Assembly (NCBI GenBank): GCA_963932465.1
Contig: OZ010796.1
Location: forward strand, 76,280,974-76,344,973
From: Maratus speciosus
Taxonomy: Eukaryota > Arthropoda > Arachnida > Araneae > Salticidae
DNA: 64,000 nucleotides
Direction: 5' to 3'
The notes beneath the pieces are model-generated. The model had not been told where the DNA came from. It was given only the letters and a program-made list of their open reading frames with translations, and did not search any database. Shown here piece after piece: positions 34,455-45,765 of this stretch; the stretch's first letter is position 1, and every line of letters starts with the position of its first letter. A program made the translations under genes and the position numbers.

Positions 34455-34836
34455 AGGCTGGTTTCAAAGAACTACTTTCTCACACATTTTTTAATTCATA
34501 TTTCGGAAATGCGTAAAATTGGTAAGTATTCTTATTCAAAAATTATGTAATCAAAAGACTCTTTTTTTTGGGGGGGGGGGGGGGGGTAAAGGAACAAGAT
34601 ATTTTAGAAATTAATGACAAGGCATTTTGAACCGAATTTCCGCGGAAGAAGAAAAAAAATGGTCGTCGCGTGACCAAAAGTACTCATAACTCGACAAGTA
34701 TTTTATTTATCAAAAAATGGAAAACTCATTTCGGTTCCAAATTGCTTCAATAGTTAGACCTCAAATTTTATGTCTCTCCGTTTAAAAACGTGTCAGAAAG
34801 TTTCGCGTTGTTGAACAGGGGATTTGAGAACCGCCT
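34455..34836 (+). mobile_element. AGGCTGTTCT MITE family, copy D
   Basis: TA-flanked (34453-34454 and 34837-34838), with ends AGGCTGGTTTCAAAG and TTTGAGAACCGCCT. Internal landmarks are ATTTCGGAAATGCGTAAA and TTTTGAACCGAATTTCCGCG. A T8-G17 tract has expanded inside it at 34562-34586. Confidence 0.82.
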
Positions 34837-35659
34837 TAAGAAAGTAATCTGAAATACAGAGAAAAAAAAATCTTAGTGCGAGCTCTTTTTACTTTTTTGA
34901 GCATTTAATTAATGAAATACTTAGTGAAATACTTAGTGAGCATTTAATTAATGAATCTACTTAGTGAAAAAGGAAGCTACGCACTCGTCGGAGGTCACCC
35001 CCCCCCCTCACACACACACAACCATAGAACGGTAGCAGCGGACCTGATCACACAAGATAACCATCGGAAAAAATTAAATTCAATAAATGTGAGACATCGA
35101 TGAACGGTACCCGGTTGAGTGCCCCAGGGGCTTAGTTCGAGGTCATTATAGCCATATTTATTTATTTTTATACTTATACTTTTATGCATTTGGATTTATT
35201 TTTTTCTGGAAAAATTCTAAAGAATAGATGATCTTAAAATATTCTCGAAAATTATTTTTAAGAAAAAAAATCCAAGTGCGAGTTTTTAATTAAAAATTTG
35301 ACACAATATAAAATTTTGAAGCACTTATGAAAAAAAAATTAGTAACAATTGGCAACTTTAGAATATATTAACACTCGCTCGCGAATTTTCTTCAAACAAA
35401 TCGGTCAAATATAAATTATGTTTATTATTACTATTGTAAAGGTGTGCTGTTTTATTTTTCTGTAAAAGTTTATACATTTTTCAAGTAAAAATATTTATTT
35501 TCCGTAAAATGACACGTTGTATCTGAATAAATAGAATATAATAAAATTGTAGAAGCATATTCACACGCATGGTTTCAATTTTCATACGACCTTATTTCAA
35601 AGACCAAGGCCAAGACTAAACCTGCGACATTAATCATTCTACAAATCCGTTATTAAGCT

Positions 35660-35690
35660 ACTAAAATAATAATAATAATAATAATAAACA
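35660..35690. repeat. AAT trinucleotide microsatellite
   Basis: About eight uninterrupted AAT units. Confidence 0.85.
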
Positions 35691-36584
35691 AAAGATGCTA
35701 GTGTGTCTGTCTGTGTACGAGGGCTATGTAAATCTACCGCGCGTAGGTTCTAATTGCACCTGAGGCTCAGTTTTTTTTTTTTTTTTTTTTTTTTATAATT
35801 AGCTGAGTTGTTAATTAAAAACCACAATTAAAAATGGTCTGTCGAAAAAAAGTTTTACGGTACGTGCCAGAAACGCCATTCCAAAACAGGCAAGCAGAGA
35901 AGATCGGAAAGTGCGAGATCGACTTCTTTTCACCCGTTTTTCTAAACGCGCATCGGCCAAACCGTCCTCATTAAATTAAATGTCACAGTTTAAAATGCCG
36001 CAATCTGTTTGAAGAGATATTATTGTTAATCTTTTAACAAAAGATTTAAAAAGTTCGATTACGTGGGGTCTATTTTTTCTTTCTCTTTTATTTTTATTTT
36101 TCCTTAGCTGTCATAGAGTTTAGTTTTAGAGATACAGAGAAACTAAAAATACCCACCTAATCCCTTGAAGGACGGTGGGATATATTATATGCCACCTAAT
36201 TTTAATCAAAATTTGCCAATTAAATTTTACTTTCAAAATTTTGGTAGGAAAATATTGTATAATTGCTTTTCCTTATTTTGAAATAATTTTTTTCGAAAAT
36301 TCCGGTGTGAACAACATTACAGAAACACATTCTTTTATACGACGCGAGACGCAACACGTTTTAAAAAATAAGAATATTAACACTTTCGAAAAAATTCCCT
36401 TCTGGGAGTCACTATACGTGCCTCCAGAATACACTCTTTATTTACTAAGTTAAAAGTAACTAAACATTGAAATTTTAGGGCAACATTTTTATACGCTCTT
36501 TGTACACACGATTTTCATCACCTGTAAAAATATCGAAACATACGAAGTACTAAAATAAATAAATAAATAAAATTTTTGTTGAGA

Positions 36585-36676
36585 AACACAAGTTGACTCT
36601 GATGAGGACCTCATTCCAAGACTTTCAGTTGTTGCTACAAATGTTCGTGAAATACTTGGAATATGCGAAAAGGTAC
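36585..36676 (+). pseudogene. Exon-like or C-terminal coding fragment of unknown family
   Basis: A short frame reads DSDEDLIPRLSVVATNVREI then LGICEK, and reaches either a donor-like AAG|GTACGC at 36677 or a stop two codons later (TAA). An AATAAA lies at about 36738. The acidic stretch followed by an amphipathic helix resembles tails of DNA-transposon or nuclear proteins, but I cannot name a family. Confidence 0.3.
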
Positions 36677-36948
36677 GCTAATCCCTTGCTAGATGCTGCC
36701 AGAGGCACATTTGAGTACTTACTGTAAGTATCATGTCAATAAAACGCTCGTTTTCATTGCCTCCGCATTTCTTGTTTTTCGCCGAAACTTTTCATTTCCG
36801 ACCCCACGTTGCTATACCATAATTGCTTCTTTATGTGTACTTTAACTTCCCTCACAGTTTGTCCCATGTTCGTATAAAAACCCTGTATATAAAATCAATG
36901 TTGCTGTGGTGGGTCCCATTGTCTTCGGCATCGTTTACCCAGTTTACA

Positions 36949-38030
36949 CGAATTTTGTCCAAGGATCAGAGAAAAAACGCGAATTTCGTCAAAAGATCGC
37001 GGAAAAAACACAAATTTCGTCAAAAGAATGCGAAAAGGTGCAAGTTTCGTCAAAGGATCACAAAAAAGCGGGAATTTCGTCAAGGGATCTCAAAAAACGG
37101 GAATTTCGTCAAAGAATCGCGGAAAAAACACAAATTTCGTCAAAGGTTCGCAAAAAAGGTGCAAATTTCGTCAAAAGATCGCAAAAAACGCGAATTTTGT
37201 CCAAGGATCAGAGAAAAAAACGCGAATTCCGTCAAAAGATCGCGGAAAAAACACAAATTTCGTCAAAAGAATGCGAAAAAGGTGCAAGTTTCGTCAAAGG
37301 ATCACAAAAAAGCGGGAATTTCGTCAAGGGATCGCAAAAAACGGGAATTTCGTCAAAGGATCGCAAAAAAACGCAAATTTCCTCATAGGATCGCAAAATT
37401 GCGAATTTCGTCCAAGGATCAGAGAAAAAACGGGAATTTCTTTGAAGGGTCGCGAAAAAAAGGCAAATTTAGTCAAAGGATCGCAAAAAAGCGGGAATTT
37501 CATAAAAGGATCGCAAAAAACGCGAATTTCGTCCAAGATCAGAGAAAAAACTCGAATTTCTTTGAAGGGTCGCGAAAAAAAGGCAAATTTAGTCAAAGGA
37601 TCGCGGAAAAACCCGAATTTCGTCAAAGAATCGCGAGAAAAAAAACATAGAATACCGTCAATAAATCGCGTAAAAACGCAAAATATCGTCAATGGATCGC
37701 GGAAGAAACGCAAAATATCGTCAATGGATCGCAGAAGAAACGCAAAATATCGTTAATGGATCGCGAAAAAACGCGAATTTCGTCAATAGATCGCAGAAAA
37801 ACCCAAATTTTGTCAAAGAATCGCGTAAAAAAGATGAATTTCGTCAAGGAATCGCGAAAACGAACACGAATTTCATCAAAAAATTACGAAAAAAGTGCGA
37901 ATTTTGTCAAAAGATCGCGAAAAAAACGCACATTTTGTCAAAGGATCGTGGAAGAAACAAAAACATCGCCAATAAATCGCGGAAAAACGCGAATTTTGTT
38001 AAAGTATCATGTAAAAAATGCATAATTAGT
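36949..38030 (+). repeat. Array 3 of the CpG-rich roughly 31-bp repeat, with higher-order periods
   Basis: About 34 units have the core TTTCGTCAAAGGATCGC followed by an A run. An eight-unit block opening CGAATTTTGTCCAAGGATCA at 36949 recurs at 37191 (period 242). A four-unit block with TTTCTTTGAAGGGTCGCG recurs with a period of about 126 near 37437 and 37557. A long 275-residue open frame crosses the array because the unit is nearly stop-free; it is repeat translation, not a gene. Confidence 0.92.
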
Positions 38031-38115
38031 CCCAGGAGAGACCCCCTCAGCTCCCCCCCCCCCCCTTTACATTTCAGAAAATTTGCTGCAAATTTCAGAT
38101 TTTTTTTTTTTAATT
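38020..38115 (+). repeat. Conserved 3' flank of array 3 (shared with array 4)
   Basis: ATAATTAGTCCCAGGAGAG, a C-rich run, then TTTCAGAAAATTTGCTGCAA and ATTTCAGATTTTTT match 62785-62880 in the same order. The array and this flank were therefore copied together as one unit. Confidence 0.8.
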
Positions 38116-38329
38116 TTGAAAAGTACGTAAGTATAGTGGACTTATGTAGTTAGCTATATAAGCATGTTACATATAACTTTGCTGTTAACTTAATTTAAAA
38201 TTTAAAATAGATTAGAAATTAATATCTCAAGTTTATTCAAAACAATATGAATTAAAATATTTTTATTTATTACATAAATTACTTATTTACTCTAAAGTTA
38301 TATATTTTTAAATTAAATATTCAGTGACA

Positions 38330-38450
38330 TAAATGTACTTACTGGCGACTAAAGAAATTATTCTCACTAGCCAGTAACTGGCTACTAAAAAAAATCAACT
38401 TACCGGCCAGTGGCCACTAAGCAAAATTCCTTATTTTCATCTTTACTTAC
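38330..38450. mobile_element. Possible hAT-like subterminal region (CTGGCNACTAA iteration)
   Basis: ACTGGCGACTAAAG, ACTGGCTACTAAA and GGCCAGTGGCCACTAAG recur over about 80 bp, as hAT subterminal repeats do. It may be the right end of the unit holding array 3. No left partner or target duplication was found. Confidence 0.35.
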
Positions 38451-38676
38451 AACATTAAAATACATGGGGATGAATCCGGACCGCACTTACACGACGTATA
38501 AATTTAAAAGGCGTATAAATGAGAAACGTATAAATGGTCTTCTACGAAAATAAACGGGAGAAAGGCTTTTCTTCCCTGGGGATAAAAACTTGGCTAAGGC
38601 AGCGTTTAAACGCTTGTTTTGCTATCCTTCAACACTTTCAAGAAACCTATTCCTCTCCATCCGTCTGTGGTTTGTT

Positions 38677-38702
38677 TATAAAAGGAAGGGGAGATTCAAC
38701 AA
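38677..38702 (+). promoter_or_regulatory. TATA-box-like core promoter candidate
   Basis: TATAAAAGG at 38677 sits in a locally GC-richer stretch (38545-38720), with TTCAAC about 20 bp downstream as a possible initiator. No downstream coding exon was identified, so the call is weak. Confidence 0.2.
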
Positions 38703-39394
38703 TGGGTAGGAGATAAGAAGGTTAGATTGACTTGAAGGAAATGTTTTCCTCCTGGAGGATGTCCGTTCGTTTTCTTTTACAGCTATTAAAGATGAAAAGC
38801 ACCGCGTGACTACAAAAAGACGCTAATATGCTCCATGGCAAAAATGATATGTCTAATTCGGACCTTAAGAACTCTTTCAGGATTTCTAAAAAAATGTCAA
38901 AACTTCCAACAAAAAATTAAAATATCCGTTAAAAATCGATTTCAAAACATATTTATCTTATTTCAGAGACAATGAGTAGACAGTAGGTGTTTGAGAATGT
39001 AACCGAGAATGTAACAGTGTGCAGGTGATAGTGTGATGCTTTTGCGGCCTGTAAGTTTTTTCAAATACTGCATTTATAGATTTAAAATTTATTTATCTGT
39101 GCTTATTTTTTAACGCTGATTCTGAATATGTAATTTTCGTAAAAATCGATGAAGAACTTTTACGATAGTGACTAGCCTGTTTTCGGGCTGTATTTGTTAA
39201 ATTTGTGTGGATGGAAAGGGGGATCACCTTTGATTAAATATCGCAATTAGTGTACGTGACATATATTATGATACAGACTGATTCCAAACATAAGTAACTC
39301 AATAAGGACACTGTATAACATTAAAGTAAAATTATGAACATACCACTATTTTCGAATAATAATTTTAGATACTTTTTTTTCACTTCAAAGTATC

Positions 39395-39625
39395 TCGGGT
39401 TCTATGAGCCCGATGGCAACGGAGTTCGACTCATTCGACTTGATATCGATAGACATACATATTTTAGTTCAACTTTTTACCGCCAGGGACCGCTTTCCTA
39501 TCTCGAGTTCCATGTAGCCGATCACAACGGGATTTGTCACATTCAACATGGTTTTCGATGGCTTCGTTCTGCAAGGGGTAAGGTGGTTTCTTTAGAACGG
39601 AGCTCGTCAACTTGCTGTGAAAATT
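39395..39625 (+). other. Exon-like, GC-richer segment open on both strands
   Basis: On the plus strand a frame includes FYEPDGNGVRLIRLDID. On the minus strand 39568-39481 looks like an 88-bp exon: a CCCCTTGCAG acceptor, then TMLNVTNPVVIGYMELEIGK and RSLA, then a GTAAAAAG donor. The minus reading has the cleaner splice signals and a protein-like composition. I cannot name the family or decide the strand. Confidence 0.3.
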
Positions 39626-40102
39626 AGAACTAACATATGTTACAGAGCTTGGGCAGCACGGAAGGTGGATGCGGCCGTAGGAAACGAAAAATCTTGTAAC
39701 TGATTTTTTTTTAAATGATCTACCAGAAATTTTCAAGAGTAATTTTTGCTTTATTTAACGACAGACATTACACGATTAAATAAAGTTAAGTGAAGGTAAC
39801 TTTTCGAAAATTCTGTCACATATTTTGAATAAAAAAATCCGTTCAATTGGCAACTCTACTTCCACACAAGGCAATCGACTTTTGAAAAAGCTCTCATGAA
39901 ATACGTAGTGGCGCGCCCAGTGTTACGCTTTTTAACACTTTCCAACAAAGTTGAAAAGTGTTTATGACTTCGGTTTGTCTATCCGTCTGTCCGCGCTCTA
40001 ACTGTAGTAAATTACTCCGATTGGTCTAAAATTTTTGGATGTTATTGACCTCTACCATAGCACGATCCCTATTTCAAATGATGTGTGTAGCATATTTAGT
40101 TC

Positions 40103-40650
40103 ATTTACAGGGACAGCCAAAAGTATTTCCGTTACATTACGGCCAATGGGAAAAAATCGTTTCAAATGATTTTTAATGGTGTTACACCTTTTCAAACATA
40201 GTAAAATTGATATACATTTATGAAGGGCACTAAAATATGCATTCTGTAGAATAAGCGTCGCAAAGAATAGTTATTATTAATTTACAGGGCTACACAAAAA
40301 AATTCAGTTACATTACGGTCAATGGAAAAAAATCGTTTCAAAAGATTTTTAATGGTGTTACATGCTTTCAAACATAATAAAATCGATATATATTTATGAA
40401 GGGCGCTAAAATATGCATTCTGTAGAATAAGCGTCGCAAAGAATAGTTATTATTAATTTACAGGGCTACACAAAAAAATTCAGTTACATTACGGTCAATG
40501 GGAAAAAATCGTTTCAAAAGATTTTTAATGGTGTTACACGCTTTCAAACATAATAAAATCGATATATATTTATGAAGGGCACTAAAATATGCATTCTGTA
40601 TAATATTCGGGACAAAGAATAGTTATCATTCATTTACAAGGCCACACAAC
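40103..40650 (+). repeat. Satellite of about 175-178 bp, about three copies
   Basis: TTTACAGGG...CA boxes start units at 40103, 40281, 40456 and (partial) 40634. Copies 2 and 3 are nearly identical, for example TTCAGTTACATTACGGTCAA, TTAATGGTGTTACA and TGCATTCTGTAGAATAAGCG. It continues into diverged units to about 41300. Confidence 0.9.
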
Positions 40651-40739
40651 AAATTCAGTTACATAATGATATAGGGGGAGCGGGAATTATTCGCGGTGTA
40701 TTTTAAATATCTTAAACGATTTCAATAATGAAATTGATA

Positions 40740-41300
40740 CTATATTGTATCAGAATTACTGTATATTAGCAATGATTGCTGGCAATGCATTTTTAATTAT
40801 GATATGCTCTTTTAAGTTTCACTATATTTATGCATACTATATTTAGTGTGTATAAATGCTATAGTTCATGTACAGGGCTACAGAAAAATTTCGTAAGGAT
40901 TACTGAGCATGAGCTTAAATTGCTTAAAAATGGCTTTTAAATGAGTTATTCATTTATACGCTGAACTGCATTTAGTTTACTAAGAAATGTTTGTAGAATA
41001 TAGATAAAATGATACACAGGGCCACGCAAAACATCGGATACGTTTATGTATGATAATTTCTGGAAATGTGATTTCAGTAGTTTTAAAAGTGTTTTAGTTT
41101 GAATAAAATTTTAGCTAAATAGTGGCGTGTAATAAAGTTTACTGCACAAAAATATTCAAGTATGTATCTATCTATTAGTATAAATTACTGAAAGAGAAAT
41201 TTCAAACTGTTATGCATTTTCTTGCTAAACTAAATTTTCCCATTATATAGTATATAAATCAACCAACAGATCAAATACAGGGCTCTCCAAAAGAATTTGA
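40740..41300. repeat. Diverged extension of the satellite, paralogous to 1.8-2.3 kb
   Basis: It aligns with 1800-2330 over several hundred bases. The ACAGGGCYACRCAAAA box appears near 40873, 41017 and 41277. Confidence 0.7.
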
Positions 41301-42469
41301 ATACATATTTGGCTATGGATGGTAACTGCTGAAATCAGTTTTTCAAATGTTTTATGCATTTTAGAAATTTTTACTTAGTTATCTATTTACCTTATTTCCC
41401 TAAATTACGAAGTTTTGTTAAAGCATTCAGGAAGTGTTGGAAGGTATTTCATAATTTATGCTTAACGCATGATTTTTCTTTCTTGTTTTAATATTTTTAA
41501 TATTATTTATTATTATCTTTATTTTTATTCTATTCTATTTTATTTAATTTTTTGGGTGTGTGTGTGTAGGGGTGGGGGGGGGGGGGGGAGTGGTATGTCT
41601 TAATACAGGTTTATACAGTGTAGGGCGAATTTCCTTTACAATACTCGGGCTATTCTTTTAAATGCAGTTTTGGACTGAGACAAGAATTCATTCCTGGCGT
41701 ATTATGTCGGAGCGACATTTTCCCCCCCTTCCTGATAAAATAGTGTTTTCTATAGCCTTAAAAAATAGAAAATATCTCAATACTTTTTAATCGCCAAACT
41801 GTTCCAGAGAGTTGCGAAAAGTACTGTACAACTGGAAGCTGTGTCTAATGTTTTAAATTGAAACCAAATTTTGAAATAGGGGTTATTTTCATATTAAAAA
41901 TTGTATCCACTTTAAATTTTTCATTTATAAAACCCGCTTTTGAGACTATTTCTTTCCTTTGGTCAAGGTAGCGCCGAAAAGGGGACCCATTGTATGCTTT
42001 TTCTTACATTTTAGTAAACTTAGATGAGTTCAAAGTTTGAGGATGCTAATGTTAATTCCTATGACTAACTCACTGTCATTCAATAAAAATAGCAGAAGTT
42101 TCTCTAAAGTAATATTCCACATTCATGAATACAAGATTAGATCTTATATTAATTTTTACTCCAAGAGAATGTTATGTTTTTTTTTTTTTTCAGTTTTTTT
42201 TCATGCACATTTTACTTTTTTACAAAAAATTACTTTTTATTTCATACATTCATGTAGACAAAGTTTCCATTTATAGATATACAGACTTGCAATCTATTGA
42301 ATCATTATCTTATTTAGCAACGGAAGTTTGTTAAAAAATTATGGAAGTGTTTTAGTAATTCGTTCCAAATTGCTCCACGGTAGCTACGCCTCTGGTTAAA
42401 CATTTATTTTTACATTTTGAAAGCTTTTCCGATTGAATTAAATGATGTAATATATTCTAAATATCATTA

Positions 42470-42874
42470 AGGCTTGTTCGGGGAAAAAAAAAAGAAAAAA
42501 GTTTTCCCACTTAACAACGTGACATTTTCCGATACATTTATTTCATGTACGCATTTTTTTTATAGGTAAAGATAAGAAATCTGCAGACATGGTTATTTGG
42601 TAATGCTAGCTGTTTTCGTTTTTCTATAAATGTATAAATGGAGTTATAACAAATGTGCGTTGCTCTATGATAGTAACCTTTGTCCAATTGGTCTGCCTCA
42701 AAAATCGATTCAAAGCAGCAACTTTGACGCCATATGTTAAAAAAGCCTTTCGTTGATTGAAAAATGGGAATCACTATTCGACTTATTTTTGCACTTCATT
42801 TGGAATACGTTTACGAATAAAAATAAATTTGAAAATGGGTCAGACAATAGCGAATTTGGATTTGAGAATATCCT
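42470..42874. mobile_element. AGGCTGTTCT MITE family, copy F (decayed)
   Basis: TA-flanked (42468-42469 and 42875-42876), with ends AGGCTTGTTCG and TTTGAGAATATCCT. Family-like blocks include GTTTACGAATAAAAATAAAT and AAAATCGATTCAAAGC. Confidence 0.6.
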
Positions 42875-42896
42875 TAAACGAATACATATATATATA

Positions 42897-42938
42897 TACA
42901 GTAAACTCTGTCTAACGCGGAATCCGCGCAATACTTAA
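42897..42938. mobile_element. Solo pogo/mariner-like terminus
   Basis: ACAGTAAACTCTGTCTAACG followed by CGGAATCCGCG resembles the CAGTAAACTC-type ends of pogo/Tigger families. No partner was seen. Confidence 0.35.
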
Positions 42939-43095
42939 ATATATATATATACTGACAGAATTAAAGTTTTGAAGAGTTTCAAATTATCTTTATTTCTTTA
43001 TCTTTGAAGTATCAGAATTTATTAATTACCCATATTAATTTTAAAGCAGGTTTTTTTTTTTTTTTTTTTGTATATATTTGTTTATGATGTGCGAA

Positions 43096-43282
43096 CAGTG
43101 TTGCCAGTGGGTTACTTTTTTTTAAATTCAGATTTCTTGTCTGGCACCGCCTTTTTGAAACGGTAAAATTCCCTTTGTTTTCGCCTTAATATGGCATTAA
43201 ATAAGGCGTATTTTACCATTTCAAAAAAGTGGCGCCAATCAAGAATCTGATTTATAAAAAAGTAGCCCGTCTGGCAACACTG
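43096..43282. mobile_element. Near-palindromic hAT MITE, 187 bp
   Basis: CAGTGTTGCCAG opens and CTGGCAACACTG closes the element. Almost the whole length is a foldback: GGTTACTTTTTTTTAAATTC pairs with TTATAAAAAAGTAGCC, and TTTTTGAAACGGTAAAAT with its inverse. The flanks TGTGCGAA (43088-43095) and TGTGCAAA (43283-43290) match at 7 of 8 bases. Some frames cross it by chance. Confidence 0.9.
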
Positions 43283-44308
43283 TGTGCAAACACTGGACCT
43301 TTTAAATGAAATAGGAGGGGGGGTTTTTTTGGGCGGGGGGGGGGGGGTATGGAAGACACTACTGACAAGTTGCAGAGTTGGAAATTGTTCCATTTTTTAA
43401 AACTAATTATTCTCCCTAATTCCTTCGCCTTTAATTCCCGTCCTCCGAACAATATGTTTTATCAAAGCTTCACGATTTAACTTAAGACATTTACGATAAT
43501 TCATAAAAAAAAAAATATTAAAATAGTAATCATATTGCATTCATTGGTCGGCTTTTATAAAGCGAGGTCTGCATTTGATTGTATGTTTGCATATTTTCAA
43601 GCAGATCTTGGAAATATAAAAACTAACTGTAAACTTTCTGCTTTGTATTTGGATGCATTTTCCAGTTAGTCTTCTGAAAACTTTTATCCATCTCTTACAT
43701 AGACATTGCGCCCTAAATAATTATGTTGCGCATTGTTTGGCATAGCTAAAATACGCCTAAGCATTTCTATGTTCTGATAATTCTACCTGGATTAAATATT
43801 TATTATAAATTTGTTAATATTCACAAAATAAATCAATTTAAACCTTCACTGAAATTCAAAGAAGTTATTTGCAATAGATCAATGTCAGTAATTTTAATTG
43901 AGATGGGGTAGCGGGGCTTCTTTAATCCTTTGTGTTACCTCTGGGAGGAACGTAAAAGAATGATGGGGCATGGGAGACATGAGTGTCTTTGTCCCAGAAT
44001 TGTAAGAAATTTCCTCTTGGGGATTGCTTACATTAGAGGAAACGGATGACAAAGCAGATTTTGTCTGAGCAGGGGTCGAAGCTGGGGATTTTTCTTAGGG
44101 GCCATTTTGTGAAAACTAAAAACTGTTTTTGATAAATTCATTATTATTTTTGTAAACATAATAATTTTCTAACGAAAGATGAAATCCAGTTACTCAAGTT
44201 CGAAGCAAGCAAATCTTTCTGAAAAGATTTCCTTTCTAAGGAATTTGTTTGCAAATTACAGATAAAAACCGAAGAAAATAATTAAAGAAGAGTATGTTTT
44301 TATAGAAT

Positions 44309-44430
44309 GAAATTTTGTGAAGGGGCTAATTTTATTAAGAGGGAAACTGTGAAGAAGCCTGTTTCATTAAGATGAAATCAGTGAAGGGACCTATTTTATA
44401 AAATGGATTTTTGTGATGGGGCCAGTGAGG
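44309..44430 (+). repeat. Degenerate tandem repeat of about 32 bp (GTGAAGGGGCY...TTTTATTAAGA)
   Basis: Four imperfect units each contain TGTGAAGGG/GTGAAGAAG-CCT then TTTTATTAAGA-like sequence. They are unrelated in sequence to the TTTCGTCAAAGG arrays despite the similar period. Confidence 0.55.
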
Positions 44431-44607
44431 GTATTCAATTTACAGAAATTATCAAGTTTATTTACGAATGTTTTGCAAAATGTAATGAAACCTGCTGAGA
44501 CGAAATAAAAGCAACAAGAAAATATTCCGCTTTAGACAGGTTATTTTAAAAAGTGCGTCATTTAACAGACTCCATGAAGTATTTCGCTATACACAGGTAC
44601 CATTTAA

Positions 44608-44645
44608 CCCTTTCCGGCGCGGTGTCCTTAAAAAAGGACACCTAA
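44608..44645. mobile_element. piggyBac-like solo end with subterminal hairpin
   Basis: TTAACCCTTTCCGGCGC is followed by the hairpin GGTGTCCTT-AAAA-AAGGACACC. The layout is the same as the sequence near 22.7 kb. The opposite end was not found. Confidence 0.45.
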
Positions 44646-45405
44646 TTTTAATTCCAAAACTGACAAACGGCACCAAGAATATTTAACTAAAATTTCCCTG
44701 TTATAATGTACATGAAAATAAGCAATTTCGTATTTCCTAATTTCGTTAATAAATTGCGGTGTCAGTCCATTATTTCATCAATTTATAAACAGAATTACTC
44801 CGCACTAAAGGTAAAACACTTTTTACTGGATAAAGAATGACATGTGGTAATGAAAATAGCATTATTAAGTTTCATTAGTTAAAAAAAAAACACTACGTAG
44901 ATTGAGGTTATCTTGTCACTGTGAACTACAAATCCTTCAGTGCTTTTATAAATTCATTTAAATGTTTGATACGTTACAGGCTTATTATTCAACTCGTTAC
45001 AGCGCTGTCGTGTTTTATTTTATTTCAATAATATTCCAAAATATTGGCGAAAACGGTTGTACTATGGTTATGTAATTCTTTGACGAGAAGTAAGCTATTT
45101 TAAATACCTTTGAAATCTAACTGAGTAATACTGAATCTCGAACACACGCCCATAACCCTCTCAAAAAAAAAAAAAAAAAAAAAATCCTATTCACAAAAAT
45201 TTACATTTTAAAAAGAATTCAGAAAATGCTATCAAATTTGACATTTTACGCCGATTTCCAAGTACCAGAAAAGTCAGCATCAGAGAACGATCGCCTGCAA
45301 TTCCAAATGTATCCCTTTATGAAAAAATTGAAAACATTATTCGATAAATGTCATGCACGTACGCTAAAAATATATTCTTTTCTCAAAAACGCACAACTTT
45401 CAGGC

Positions 45406-45407
<2 letters not shown>

Positions 45408-45440
<33 letters not shown>
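45408..45440. repeat. TA dinucleotide microsatellite
   Basis: Alternating TATATA with a few G or C interruptions. Confidence 0.85.
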
Positions 45441-45442
<2 letters not shown>

Positions 45443-45494
45443 TAAAACCATTAATAACTATAAATAAGCATGCTACTTATAAGCAAGATTATTG

Positions 45495-45765
45495 AAGTGA
45501 TTTGTAATCGAAAAGTTTTTCATTTTTTGATAAATTAAAAGCTATTATTGTCTCACGACATCAGTTTTTTCCTTCTGCGCACTTTCGTGTTGAGAACGTC
45601 AATTTGACATCGTTTTCTGAAAGATCCCCTGTTTTTACCGAAAAATGGAAAAACAATTCAATTACAAAGTTTCTGAGTAAGAATACCTGCCAGTTTCATG
45701 CATTTGCAAACAAAAATGATTTTAAAAATGTGGTAGAAAGTAGTCAGTTTGGATTTTTAGAACTT
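45495..45765 (-). mobile_element. Partial, decayed AGGCTGTTCT MITE copy
   Basis: It retains GACATCGTTTTCTGAAAGAT, GTTTCTGAGTAAGAATACC and AGTTTCATGCATTTGCAAAC in the order seen in copy A. The ends are not resolvable. The 107-residue frame across it is not a gene. Confidence 0.6.

Noticed and set aside
36823..37650. 275-residue open frame, the longest in the window
   Set aside because: It lies almost wholly on the tandem array, its residues simply repeat the satellite unit, and overlapping frames on both strands do the same.
39395..39625. Cyclophilin-like reading of the minus-strand exon (NPVV...EIGKR)
   Set aside because: The resemblance to a cyclophilin N-terminus is short and partly wrong in spacing, so no family is assigned.
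42037..42334. Overlapping 79- and 69-residue frames
   Set aside because: They are Phe/Ser-rich AT-driven frames crossing T runs, with no motif or splice support.
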